A stretch of 64,000 nucleotides of DNA, taken from NCBI RefSeq assembly GCF_041260665.1, contig NZ_JBGCCT010000002.1:558001-622000 (forward strand), read 5' to 3'. This document shows positions 19,829 to 29,442 of this stretch, in pieces. Source of the stretch: Catenulispora sp. GP43 (lineage in GTDB: Bacteria; Actinomycetota; Actinomycetes; Streptomycetales; Catenulisporaceae). Each line of letters begins with the position of its first letter. Within the stretch, counting starts at the first letter, position 1. A program made the translations under genes and the position numbers. Under the pieces are notes generated by a model. It was not told the origin of the DNA. It worked only from the letters and a program-made list of their open reading frames with translations, and searched no databases.

Positions 19829-20788
19829 TCAGCGCAAGCGGCGTGCGCGACGGCCCGGCGCGAACGCGGCGGCCAGACGTGCGGCGGCCGCGGCCGAGGC
19901 GAGCCCGACTGTGGCCGACAACACGGCGGCGCGCCGGATGTCGGGCACGCGCGGCGCCCGGCCGGTCCCCATGACCGGCCGGTGTTCGACGACGTCGCCA
20001 TAGGTGTTGGTCCCGCCGAGGCGCACGCCGAGGGCACCGGCGGCGGAGGCCTCGCAGCGTCCGGCGTTGGGGCTGGGGTGCCGGGCGCCGTCGTTTCGCA
20101 GGACCCTGAGCGCCCGGACGGGACTGCCGCCGACCACCGGTGCGGCCGCGACGGTCACGGCGCCGGTGAAGCGGGCGGGGACCCAGTTGAGGACGTCGTC
20201 CAGGCGCGCGGAGGCCCACCCGAAGTTGCGGTACTTGGCGTTCCGGTAGCCGACCATCGCGTCCAGCGTGTTCGACGCCCGATACGCCAGCAGCCCCGGA
20301 ATCCCCGCCACCGCACCCCAGAACAGCGGCGCCACCACCGCGTCGGAGGTGTTCTCGGCGACCGACTCGACCACCGCCCGCGCGATCTGGTCGGCATCGA
20401 GCCCGCGCGGATCGCGCCCGCACAGGTGCGGCAGCCGCTCCCGCGCCGCCGCGAGGTCGCCGGCCCGCAGCGACTCACCGATCGCGGACGCCTCGCGGCG
20501 CAACGACGTCCCGCCGAGCACGGTCCACGTCGCGGCCGCGGTCAACGCGGCTCCGGCGACCGGCCGCCGCCCGACCCGCTCGGCCGCGACACCCAGCGCA
20601 GCGGCGCCCGAAACGAGCACGCCGGCATAGGCGGCGCCGGCAACCCGCGAATCCGCATACGAAACCCGACGCAGCCCCGAGGCCACCCGCCCGAAGCCCG
20701 CCACCGGATGCGCTCGCCGCGGATCCCCGAAGTACCAGTCGGCCGCGAAGCCGAGGACCAGCCCTACCGCCCGGGACGAAGATCGCAT
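19829..20788 (-). CDS. cobD: Adenosylcobinamide-phosphate synthase CobD/CbiB
   Basis: 319-residue integral membrane protein that attaches the aminopropanol arm to adenosylcobyric acid. The N-terminus (GLVLGFAADWYFGDPRRAHPVAGFGR, about 9-34) carries the DxxFGDP-HPV signature of the family. VVESVAENTSDAVVAPLFWGAVAGIPGLLAYRASNTLDAMVGY is the central conserved block, and NAGRCEASAAGALGVRLGG follows. Four or five membrane spans are expected. ATG at 20788 begins just before the first span; an upstream GTG would add 41 non-conserved residues. It reads toward cobN on the same strand, but cobN has its own riboswitch-controlled leader. Confidence 0.93.
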   Translation of the reverse strand: MRSSSRAVGLVLGFAADWYFGDPRRAHPVAGFGRVASGLRRVSYADSRVAGAAYAGVLVSGAAALGVAAERVGRRPVAGAALTAAATWTVLGGTSLRREASAIGESLRAGDLAAARERLPHLCGRDPRGLDADQIARAVVESVAENTSDAVVAPLFWGAVAGIPGLLAYRASNTLDAMVGYRNAKYRNFGWASARLDDVLNWVPARFTGAVTVAAAPVVGGSPVRALRVLRNDGARHPSPNAGRCEASAAGALGVRLGGTNTYGDVVEHRPVMGTGRAPRVPDIRRAAVLSATVGLASAAAAARLAAAFAPGRRARRLR

Positions 20789-20921
20789 GGCGCCAATGTA
20801 GCGGCGCCCCGCCGAGCTCCCGACAACCGGCCAGGACGCCAAGACGCCAAGACCCCGACCCGGACAAGCCCCCCACGCCGCCGAGACACCCGCCATCCCC
20901 GGAACCTTCACCGCCCGGCGT

Positions 20922-20927
20922 TACATT
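20922..20927 (+). promoter_or_regulatory. -10 element of the 20934 gene
   Basis: TACATT, 6 nt before the GTG at 20934; predicts a leaderless transcript. Confidence 0.55.
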
Positions 20928-20933
20928 AGGCAC

Positions 20934-21674
20934 GTGGGAACCGCCTTCCTGCTCCTCTCCGTGTTCCTCGCCTGCGCCGTCGAAGCGGTGGAAGCGCTCA
21001 CCATCGTGCTCGCGGTCGGCCTCACGCGCGGCTGGCGCTCCTCGCTCCAGGGCGTGGCGGCGGGCCTCCTCCTGCTCGCGGTGGTCGTCGCCGCGCTCGG
21101 GCCGGCGCTCACCGTGCTGCCGCTCAAGGCCTTGCGGCTGATCGTCGGCGGTCTGCTGCTCACCTTCGGGTTGCAGTGGCTGCGCAAGGCGATCCTGCGC
21201 GCGTCCGGCTACAAGGACATGCGCGACGAGGCCGCCGCCTACCAGCGCGAGGTCGCCGCCGCGCGGGAGGCCGCCACGGCGAAGAAGTCCCTGGTCGCCG
21301 ACTGGTACGCCTTCACCCTCAGCTTCAAGGGCGTCGTGCTGGAGGGCCTGGAGGTCGCGTTCATCGCCCTGACCTTCGGCGCCAACCAGCACGACATCCC
21401 GCTCGCCGCCGTCGCCGCGGTGGCGGCGGTGCTCACCGTGTGCGCCGCGGGCGTCGCGATCAAGGCGCCGCTGGCGCGCGTGCCGGAGAACACGATGAAG
21501 TTCGCGGTCGGCGTGATGCTCACCGGCTTCGGGGTCTTCTGGGGCGCGGAGGGCGCGGGCGCCCAGTGGCCCGGCGGCGACGCCGCGCTCCCGGCGGTGC
21601 TGGCCTACGTCCTGCTCGTCGCGCTCGGCGCGGTCTGGGTCCTGAAACGGAGGCGCGCGGCGTGGGCAGGGTGA
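20934..21674 (+). CDS. Conserved membrane protein, COG4280-like
   Basis: 246-residue membrane protein with six to seven hydrophobic segments. The first contains EAVEALTIVLAVGLTRGW, which together with the later repeat-like GVVLEGLEVAFIALTFGAN gives two acidic membrane motifs (ExxE...TIVLAVG and ExxEVAFIALTFG). This is the layout of the COG4280 predicted membrane proteins and recalls two-repeat cation exchangers such as GDT1/UPF0016, though I cannot assign transport. A charged cytoplasmic loop lies at about residues 85-122. GTG at 20934 is fixed by the -10 box 6 nt upstream. It overlaps the next small gene by 13 nt and is divergent from cobD. Confidence 0.72.
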   Translation: MGTAFLLLSVFLACAVEAVEALTIVLAVGLTRGWRSSLQGVAAGLLLLAVVVAALGPALTVLPLKALRLIVGGLLLTFGLQWLRKAILRASGYKDMRDEAAAYQREVAAAREAATAKKSLVADWYAFTLSFKGVVLEGLEVAFIALTFGANQHDIPLAAVAAVAAVLTVCAAGVAIKAPLARVPENTMKFAVGVMLTGFGVFWGAEGAGAQWPGGDAALPAVLAYVLLVALGAVWVLKRRRAAWAG

Positions 21675-21862
21675 AGGCCTTCGGGCTGTTCTGGTACGAC
21701 TTCGTCGTGGGCGACGACCCGTTCGTGGCCGTCCTGGTCATCGCCGCCCTGGCCGGCACCGCCGTGCTCAGCACGCACACCACCGCGTGCTGGTGGCTGC
21801 TGCCGGTGGTCGTCACCCTCGCCCTGGCCGCGACGCTGGCCCGGGCCGTCCGCCGGAAGTGA
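21662..21862 (+). CDS. Small two-span membrane protein
   Basis: 66-residue protein with two hydrophobic segments separated by HTTACWW. The N-terminal part FGLFWYDFVVGDDP is cytoplasmic or amphipathic, and the tail ARAVRRK is basic. GTG at 21662 is chosen because GGAGG (21649-21653) stands 8 nt before it; GTG at 21671, overlapping the previous stop as GTGA, is the alternative. Overlap with the COG4280-like gene implies coupled synthesis and perhaps a complex. No function known. Confidence 0.7.
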   Translation: MGRVKAFGLFWYDFVVGDDPFVAVLVIAALAGTAVLSTHTTACWWLLPVVVTLALAATLARAVRRK

Positions 21863-21890
21863 GAACCAAGGCGGAATCCCCAGCCGCCGC

Positions 21891-24338
21891 CTACGATCCG
21901 GTCATCTCCACCCGCGTCCGCAGCCGCTCGTCCCCCGCCGAGCGCGCCGCGATCAGCTCCCGCACCCCCGCGCGGACCCGCCACACCCCCAACTCGCGGT
22001 CCCACCGCGCCAGCACCCGCACCGGGATCGTGATCGGGACGGTCGCGATCTCGTTCGGCGCGGCGAGCGTCGAGCCGAACGCGACCAGCCGCCGGGGATC
22101 GCAGGGCTCGTCCGCGTCCTCGCCGGCCAGGTAGATCTGCACCACCTCGCGCCCGATCCGCGCGCCGGTGTTCCGCACCCGCACCGCGAGCTCGACGTCC
22201 CCGGCCGCGGTCACCGCGGCGGTGATGTCCTCGTACTCCCAGGTGGTGTAGCCCAGGCCGTGGCCGAAGGGGTACGCCGGGACGATGTCAGCCTTCGCAT
22301 ACCCGCGGTAGCCGAACAGCGAGCCCTCGGCGTAGACGATCTTGCCGTCCACCGGCCGCGTGGACAGCACCGGCGCGTCGGCCGCGGTCTTCGGGAACGT
22401 CGTGGGCAGCCGGCCGCCGGGCTCGACCGCGCCGGTCACCGCGTCGGCGATGGCGTGGCCGCCCTCCTGCCCGGGGAACCACGCCCACAGCACGGCCGGC
22501 GTCAGCGCGCGCCACGGCATCTCCACCGGCGCCCCGGCGTTCACCACGACGATCGTGCGCGGGTTGGCCTCCACCACCGCCGCGACCAGGTCGTCCTGGC
22601 GCCCCGGCAGCTTCAGGCCGGTCCGGTCGAATCCCTCGCTCTCCACCTCGTCGGTGGTGCCGACGACCAAGATCGCCACGTCCGCGCCCCGCGCCGCCGC
22701 GACTGCCGCCTCGAACAGCTCGTCGGCCTCGGGCCCGGGCGCCGCGTGGTGCAGCCCGAACACAGCGACCGGCAGGTTCTCGTCGACCTGCACCACCGCC
22801 TCGATCCGCACCGTCCCCGGGTCCAGCTCGACCTCGACCCGGTGCTCCGGCGGTTTCACCAGGCCCTCGGCCAGGTCCGCGCCCTCGGTGGGGGCCAGGG
22901 TGATCTTCATGGGCGCGTTGTCGCCGATCACCAGCCGGAACGAGCCGAGGCCGGACACCGAGAACTGGTGGTTGCCGGTCGCGGCGACGGCCACGTCGGC
23001 CCGGACCCGGATCCCGGCGGTGCCGGCCGGCAGCCCGCCCAGGAACACGAACCGCGACGTCTGCCGCACCTCGCTGCCGAGCACGTCGCCGGCCGGGTCG
23101 ATGAAGTCCACCCGCAGACCGGCGTGCCCGGTGTCCGGATCGGTCGCGGTCCGCGGTGTGAGCGGGGGCAGCAGGCGCCGGGTGACCACGCCTTCGGCGT
23201 GCTCGACGGTCACCATCGGGCCGAGCGCCTCGGTCAGCGCCGTCAGCGGGCTGACGACGTGCGCCGGGTTCACGTGCGAGGAGCCGCCGCCCTGCGCCGT
23301 CAGATGCTCGGCGTTCGGGCCGATGACCGCCACCCGCGACACCGAGTGCGGGTTCAGGGGGAGCAGCGGCTCACCGGCGACGGCCTCGTTGCGCAGCACC
23401 ACCATGGCGCGCGCCGCGATGTCGCGGAGTTGGGCGCCGGCGTCGTCCGGGGTGGTCGCCGACGGGAGCGGGTCGGCGCCGTCCAGGAAGCCGGTGCGGT
23501 CGGCCAGGCGCAGGATTCGCAGGACCTTGTCGTCGATCACCGATTCGGGGACTTCGCCCTTGCCCACCGCCGCCACCAGCGCCTCGCCCCACGGGCCCTG
23601 CGGCCCGGGCATCACGACGTCCAGCCCGGCGTTCGCGGACGCGGCCGCCGAGCGCGTGGCGAACCAGTCGGACACCACGACCCCGTCGAAGCCGAGCGTG
23701 CCCTTCAGGGTTCCGGTGATCAGCGGTTCGTTCTCCGTCATGCTGACGCCGTCGACGGAGTTGTACGCGGCCATCACCGACCAGGCGCCGGCGCGCACCG
23801 CGGCCTCGAACGGCGGCAGGTACACCTCGCGCAGCGTCGCGGCGTCGATCTCGGCGTCGTAGGTCATGCGGTCGGTCTCGGACTCGTTGCCGATGTAGTG
23901 CTTCGCGGTCGAGGCGACGCCGGTGCTCTGCACGCCGTCGACGAAGGCCGCGGCGATCGTCGCGGTGAGCACCGGGTCCTCGGAGTAGCACTCGAAGTGG
24001 CGTCCGCCAAGCGGGCTGCGGTGCAGGTTGACGTTCGGTGCCAGGTGCCAGGCGACGCCCTTGTCCCGGGCCTGCGCCCCCATCAGCGCCCCGGCGCGCC
24101 GCACCTGTCCGAGATCCCAGGTGGCGGCCAGCGCGGTCGGGTTGGGGAACAGCAGTGAGGGGTCACGCTCGTCCCACGTGGTGCCGCGCACGCCGGCGGG
24201 GCCGTCCGAGAGCAGGATCTTGCGCAGCCCGATCTCCGGGACCGCGCGCAGCGACCAGAAGTCCTCACCGGTCAGCAGCGCGACCTTCTGCTCGAGCGTG
24301 AGGCGTCCGAGGAGTCCGGCCAGCGCCTTGTCGTCCAT
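21891..24338 (-). CDS. GH3 family beta-glucosidase with PA14 insert
   Basis: 815-residue glycoside hydrolase without signal peptide, so probably cytoplasmic and acting on imported beta-glucosides. The GH3 N-terminal barrel covers about 30-280. KHYIGNESETDR and the nucleophile motif GVVVSDW (Asp about 224) are present. The second GH3 domain begins near 315 (NPHSVSRVAVIGPNAEHLTAQGGGSSHVNP). A PA14-like insert spans roughly 400-540, and a fibronectin-III-like domain ends the protein (NTGARIGREVVQIYLAG). ATG at 24338 has AGGG 8 nt upstream; a GTG just before it is possible. An AACGTT core upstream (24355-24360) recalls LacI operators but lacks matching flanks. Confidence 0.93.
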   Translation of the reverse strand: MDDKALAGLLGRLTLEQKVALLTGEDFWSLRAVPEIGLRKILLSDGPAGVRGTTWDERDPSLLFPNPTALAATWDLGQVRRAGALMGAQARDKGVAWHLAPNVNLHRSPLGGRHFECYSEDPVLTATIAAAFVDGVQSTGVASTAKHYIGNESETDRMTYDAEIDAATLREVYLPPFEAAVRAGAWSVMAAYNSVDGVSMTENEPLITGTLKGTLGFDGVVVSDWFATRSAAASANAGLDVVMPGPQGPWGEALVAAVGKGEVPESVIDDKVLRILRLADRTGFLDGADPLPSATTPDDAGAQLRDIAARAMVVLRNEAVAGEPLLPLNPHSVSRVAVIGPNAEHLTAQGGGSSHVNPAHVVSPLTALTEALGPMVTVEHAEGVVTRRLLPPLTPRTATDPDTGHAGLRVDFIDPAGDVLGSEVRQTSRFVFLGGLPAGTAGIRVRADVAVAATGNHQFSVSGLGSFRLVIGDNAPMKITLAPTEGADLAEGLVKPPEHRVEVELDPGTVRIEAVVQVDENLPVAVFGLHHAAPGPEADELFEAAVAAARGADVAILVVGTTDEVESEGFDRTGLKLPGRQDDLVAAVVEANPRTIVVVNAGAPVEMPWRALTPAVLWAWFPGQEGGHAIADAVTGAVEPGGRLPTTFPKTAADAPVLSTRPVDGKIVYAEGSLFGYRGYAKADIVPAYPFGHGLGYTTWEYEDITAAVTAAGDVELAVRVRNTGARIGREVVQIYLAGEDADEPCDPRRLVAFGSTLAAPNEIATVPITIPVRVLARWDRELGVWRVRAGVRELIAARSAGDERLRTRVEMTGS

Positions 24339-24593
24339 CACAGGTTCCCTTTCGAACGTTTAAGCGACACACGGGCGCGGCGGGACCGCCGCCGCGCCAC
24401 CGGCGTCACCGCCGATCATCCGGCGCGGGCCCGGCGGCGCAACCCTTGTCCCTCTTACCCGCGCATCCGGGTGGATCAGGCGGTTCCCCGGGTAGCCGCT
24501 GAATTCACCGCCAAACCCGCGTTATGAAATCTCCCGAACCCCGTCTCTTCTGCGAGGGGCCTTCGTACGGGGCCCCGCGCGAGGGAGGCGACG

Positions 24594-24932
24594 ATGGTGA
24601 CCGAGAACGGCCGGGGCGAGTTGCGGGGGCTTTACACCGACCCCGCCCAACCGCTGACGATCGCGGTGGGACAGGCCTTCGACCTGGTGAGCATGCCGGC
24701 GGCCGTCGGGCAGGCAGCGCTGAGCGCGCTGCGGGCCCGCAGAGTGCGGCTCGGTCCCGTCGTCGCCGACTCGCGGAGGTCCGTGATGAGGGTGGGGTTC
24801 CTGGTGGCCCCGGAGTTCGTGGTCGGGCATGCGGAGACCGCGGCGCTGCGCGACTGGGCCGGCCGATTAGGCGGGGCCCTCGGCGTGCGCCGGGCCGTGC
24901 TTTCGGAACGGGCCGGGGCCAGAGCCCTGTAA
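24594..24932 (+). CDS. Small protein of unknown function
   Basis: 112-residue soluble protein with GAGGGAGG close upstream of the ATG, which supports it being a gene. It has no signal peptide or membrane span. The arrangement (PLTIAVGQAFDLVSMPAAVGQAALSALRARRVRLGPVV, then a strand MRVGFLVAPEFV, then a short helix) resembles short actinobacterial proteins annotated as bifunctional DNA primase/polymerase-like, but no catalytic Asp motif is present, so I do not assign that function. It stands alone between the divergent GH3 gene and the ECF sigma gene. Confidence 0.55.
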   Translation: MVTENGRGELRGLYTDPAQPLTIAVGQAFDLVSMPAAVGQAALSALRARRVRLGPVVADSRRSVMRVGFLVAPEFVVGHAETAALRDWAGRLGGALGVRRAVLSERAGARAL

Positions 24933-25008
24933 GACGACCGGAAACTACCCGCGCCGGCCCCGGTGCGGGCAGTGTCAAGATCCTGAGTTCATCCGGTCGG
25001 GTACATCG

Positions 25009-25030
25009 CACTCGTATTAGCGCACGAGTG
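25009..25030. promoter_or_regulatory. Inverted repeat upstream of the ECF sigma gene
   Basis: CACTCGT (25009-25015) and ACGAGTG (25024-25030) form 7-bp arms around 8 nt, about 125 bp before the sigma gene. Closer in, GAGTTGAC occurs twice (25117-25124 and 25126-25133), each containing a TTGAC -35-like core. Either could be a control site; no matching -10 is certain. Confidence 0.35.
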
Positions 25031-25154
25031 AGTGTGCGGTGGTCCAAGCTGTGTCCCCGGCCCGCACACCAGGCGCCACCTCCCCGGTGTCGCGCGCCAG
25101 TCACCGCTTTGTCCGTGAGTTGACTGAGTTGACGCCGACGCTAGGAGGCCGTCC

Positions 25155-26804
<1,650 letters not shown>

Positions 26805-26853
26805 CGGAACACGCGGCGGCCCAGCCGAACCGGCCCACCCCGACCGGCCCGGG

Positions 26854-26859
26854 TAGCCT
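26854..26859 (+). promoter_or_regulatory. -10 element of the DUF3151 gene
   Basis: TAGCCT, 6 nt before the ATG at 26866; predicts a leaderless transcript. Confidence 0.5.
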
Positions 26860-26865
26860 CTAGCC

Positions 26866-27288
26866 ATGCACAAGGACCTCCTCGGCGCGCCGCCGCCGAC
26901 CCAGCTCCCCGACGACGCCCCGGTGCGCGAGGCCCTGGCCGCGGGCACCGCCCCGGCCGAGGTGGCGGCCGCGAACCCGGCGGCCCCGGCCGCCTGGGCC
27001 GCCCTGGCGGAGGCCACCCTGGCCGCCGACGAATCCACCGCCGGCTCGGTCACCGCCTACGCCTTCGCCCGCACCGGCTACCACCGCGGCCTGGACCTGC
27101 TGCGCCGCGCCGGCTGGAAGGGCCACGGCCCCGTCCCGTGGTCGCACGAGCCCAACCGCGGCTTCCTGCGCGCCCTGAACGCCCTGGGCCTGGCCGCCGA
27201 GCGCATCGGCGAGACCGAGGAGGCCGAGCGCTGCGCCACGTTCCTCGGGGACAGCGACCCGGAGGCTTTCAAGGTGCTGCGGGGCTGA
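26866..27288 (+). CDS. DUF3151 protein
   Basis: 140-residue soluble protein matching the actinobacterial DUF3151 family. Marks are the N-terminal DLLGAPPPTQLPDD, the central AYAFARTGYHRGLDLLRRAGWKGHGPVPWSHEPNRGFLRAL (about 65-105), and a C-terminal helix with ERCATFLGDSDPEAFKVL. The fold looks all-helical and TPR-like. No biochemical function is known for the family. The start is fixed by the -10 box. It follows the sigma gene by 61 bp but appears to have its own promoter. Confidence 0.88.
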   Translation: MHKDLLGAPPPTQLPDDAPVREALAAGTAPAEVAAANPAAPAAWAALAEATLAADESTAGSVTAYAFARTGYHRGLDLLRRAGWKGHGPVPWSHEPNRGFLRALNALGLAAERIGETEEAERCATFLGDSDPEAFKVLRG

Positions 27289-27379
27289 TCAAGCGCCGGA
27301 CCGGGCGCCGCGCACGCGTGCGTGGCGCCCGAAAGGCTCGCGCCCGGTGGACCGCCCTCGCGGGTGGATCCCCGCCTCG

Positions 27380-27409
27380 TCGGATACCGGTACCCTCGGC
27401 CGTATCCGA
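27380..27409. promoter_or_regulatory. Inverted repeat upstream of the CorA-like/GNAT pair
   Basis: TCGGATAC (27380-27387) and GTATCCGA (27402-27409) form 8-bp arms with 14 bp between them, so the half-site centres are 22 bp apart, about two helical turns. It ends 28 bp before the ATG at 27438, a suitable operator position. Confidence 0.45.
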
Positions 27410-27437
27410 ACTCTGATACTCGGGGGATTGCGCAGAC

Positions 27438-28790
27438 ATGGGTCTCGGGCGCGCACCGCAGCTGTCGGTCTTCCTGCCCTTCAAGTACGACCTCGGCGGA
27501 GCCGTCACCGACACCGAACAGCTGATCGCGGTACTGCGGGGGCTCCACTGCGAGCCCAAAGTGGACGCGGCGCTGCTCCGCAGCTGGAACCTCTCCTACC
27601 TCGCCGGACACGCCCCGGTGCTGTGGTGCCCGCTCCCCGGCGGTGCGGTCGTGTTGGGCGGCATCGCCTGGGACTACAGCCGGCGGCTGCGCGTCTACCC
27701 CTGGCTCGGTGTGGTCTCCGTCGACTACACGCTCACCGCCGCCGAGCCGCAGGACGACCAGGTCCTGGCCCTCTCCGGGTTCTACGACGATCTCGTCGCC
27801 TGGAAGAACCAGGACTACCTGCCCTACCTGCACGCGAGCGGCGCCCTGAGTCCGAGCCTGCGACTCCAGCTCCCCGGGTCCGCCGACCCGGCGGCCGGCA
27901 GCGATCTGCACGGATCCCTGATCCGGGACCTTCAGCGCGCGACGTCCGACCTGATCGAACCGCGCCCCTTCCGCTACGCCTTCCACGACTTCAGGCTGTG
28001 CTTCACCGGGCAGGCCCGGATGCTCGACGACGACACCGTGCACCGGCTGCTCTGGCTCTCGGCCGGGTCCTCGACCGGGGGCCCCGAGGAAGCGGTCGAG
28101 TTCCGCCAGTTCGGCGGGCTGGCCATCGCCAGCTCCGGCTGGTCGACGATCATCCGCACCGACGCCGAGACCGCGGCCGGTCAGATCGATCTCGTGCTCA
28201 CGCTCCTCAACCTGATCCACGCGCAGTGGTACATCTGCCAACTGTGGATCAACGCGCACAGCCTGCGCGGGCCCGCGCGCAGCTCGCAGTGGGAGCTGGC
28301 CGACGCGCACGTGCTCACCGCGAACCAGCTCGCGCTGGCCCACGACCTGTCCGAGGTCGAGAACCTCAGCGTCATGCTGAAGGACCCCGGACTCCTGCGC
28401 GTGGCCACGTTCCTAGAAGCCCGCATGGAGGTGCAGAAGCACCGTGCCACCGCCATGTCCAGACTGCGCGCCTTGGAGAACCACTCACGCCAGCTCGCCG
28501 ACTTCAAGAGCGAGTCCGAGCTGCGCAGGTTCCAGGCCCTGTTCGCGATCTCGGCGGCCGCGGGCGTCGCGAGCCTGGTCCCGGCACTGGCCCAGGTCGG
28601 CTTCTCGTACATGCACACGATCACCACCATCGCCCCGCTGCTCGGCCTGTGGGGGTTGTTCGCGATCGACCTGGCTGTGACCCGACGCTGGTTTACGGCC
28701 CGCCGGAAGCGCCGAAGAGATCGGCAGGCAGAACGGTTCGTCGTCGAGGTCGGCCCACCGGTCGGCGCCCCGGAGGAACAACATGGATGA
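27438..28790 (+). CDS. Unrecognised protein with helical bundle and two C-terminal membrane spans (CorA-like topology)
   Basis: 450-residue protein I do not recognise. The first 230 residues form a soluble alpha/beta-looking domain (opening LSVFLPFKYDLGG). A long helical region follows (about 245-375, including EVENLSVMLKDPGLLRVATFLEARMEVQKH and RALENHSRQLADFKSESELRRFQ). Two membrane spans come next (FAISAAAGVASLVPALAQVGF and TIAPLLGLWGLFAIDLAVT), then a basic cytoplasmic tail. This order (soluble domain, long helix, two terminal spans) is that of CorA-type and DUF155/RMND1-type membrane proteins, but the CorA GMN motif is absent. It overlaps the downstream GNAT gene by 8 nt, so the two products probably work together. 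Confidence 0.7.
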   Translation: MGLGRAPQLSVFLPFKYDLGGAVTDTEQLIAVLRGLHCEPKVDAALLRSWNLSYLAGHAPVLWCPLPGGAVVLGGIAWDYSRRLRVYPWLGVVSVDYTLTAAEPQDDQVLALSGFYDDLVAWKNQDYLPYLHASGALSPSLRLQLPGSADPAAGSDLHGSLIRDLQRATSDLIEPRPFRYAFHDFRLCFTGQARMLDDDTVHRLLWLSAGSSTGGPEEAVEFRQFGGLAIASSGWSTIIRTDAETAAGQIDLVLTLLNLIHAQWYICQLWINAHSLRGPARSSQWELADAHVLTANQLALAHDLSEVENLSVMLKDPGLLRVATFLEARMEVQKHRATAMSRLRALENHSRQLADFKSESELRRFQALFAISAAAGVASLVPALAQVGFSYMHTITTIAPLLGLWGLFAIDLAVTRRWFTARRKRRRDRQAERFVVEVGPPVGAPEEQHG

Positions 28791-29439
28791 CTCACAGCTC
28801 GCGTGGGTCCGGCCCGGCGGCCTCACCAGCGGTCAGCGCACCGGACTGGCAGATCTCTTCGCCGGGGTGGCCGGGGACTTCGTCCCCCCGCTGACCACCC
28901 GCAGCGGTACGGTGCAAACCGATCTGCGCGAGCGCGGACAGGCCGCGGCCGACAACGACGACTACTTCGAGCAGATGCTCGACCAGGACACGATCCTCGC
29001 CGGGCAGCCCGGCCACCTCACCGGCTTTCTGTCGTTCCGCGCCTTCCATGAGGACGCCAGGTACCCGGATCACAGCCCGTGCCTGTATGTGAGCACGATC
29101 GCCGTCCGGCCCGATCAGCGCCGTTCCGGTGTCGCGCGCAGGCTCTACGCCGGCCTGTTCGGCCTGCCCGCCACGCTGCCGTCGTGGGTCGTCCTGCGCA
29201 CCTGGTCCACCAACTCCGGCCATCTCAAGCTCCTGGCGGAACTGGGCTTCATCACGATCCTGACCATCCAGGACGACCGGGCCGAGGGGATCGACACCCT
29301 GTACCTGGCCGCCGACCGGCACCTCGCCATCGGCGCACCCGGCGCCGATCCGCACCGGAGCACACGGCAGAGCCCGGAACCGCAGTGGCACACGGTTCCG
29401 GGCTCACAGACAAGCGGCCAGACAAGCGGCATCAGCTAA
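28783..29439 (+). CDS. GNAT-family N-acetyltransferase
   Basis: 218-residue protein with the GNAT core in residues about 70-180: strand LYVSTIAVRPDQRRSGVARRLYAGLF, where RRSGVA is the acetyl-CoA pyrophosphate loop (Q/RxxGxG/A type), then a strand WVVLRTWSTNSGHLKLLAELGFITI typical of motif B. The first 60 residues are not conserved-looking. The last 35 residues are low in order and are encoded across a 13-bp hairpin and a 12-bp direct repeat (TSGQTSG), suggesting a read-through extension. Overlaps the CorA-like gene. Acceptor unknown: a small molecule, or the partner protein. Confidence 0.75.
   Translation: MDDSQLAWVRPGGLTSGQRTGLADLFAGVAGDFVPPLTTRSGTVQTDLRERGQAAADNDDYFEQMLDQDTILAGQPGHLTGFLSFRAFHEDARYPDHSPCLYVSTIAVRPDQRRSGVARRLYAGLFGLPATLPSWVVLRTWSTNSGHLKLLAELGFITILTIQDDRAEGIDTLYLAADRHLAIGAPGADPHRSTRQSPEPQWHTVPGSQTSGQTSGIS
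29370..29405. terminator. Bidirectional terminator-like hairpin inside the 3' end of the GNAT gene
   Basis: GAGCCCGGAACCG (29370-29382) pairs perfectly with CGGTTCCGGGCTC (29393-29405) around a 10-nt loop. No U-run follows on either strand. It lies between the convergent GNAT and chitinase genes, but within the GNAT reading frame. Confidence 0.55.
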
Positions 29440-29442
29440 AGA

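Noticed and set aside
24355-24360. LacI-type operator at AACGTT upstream of the GH3 gene
   Set aside because: The flanking bases are not symmetrical beyond the 6-bp core, so the match is too weak.
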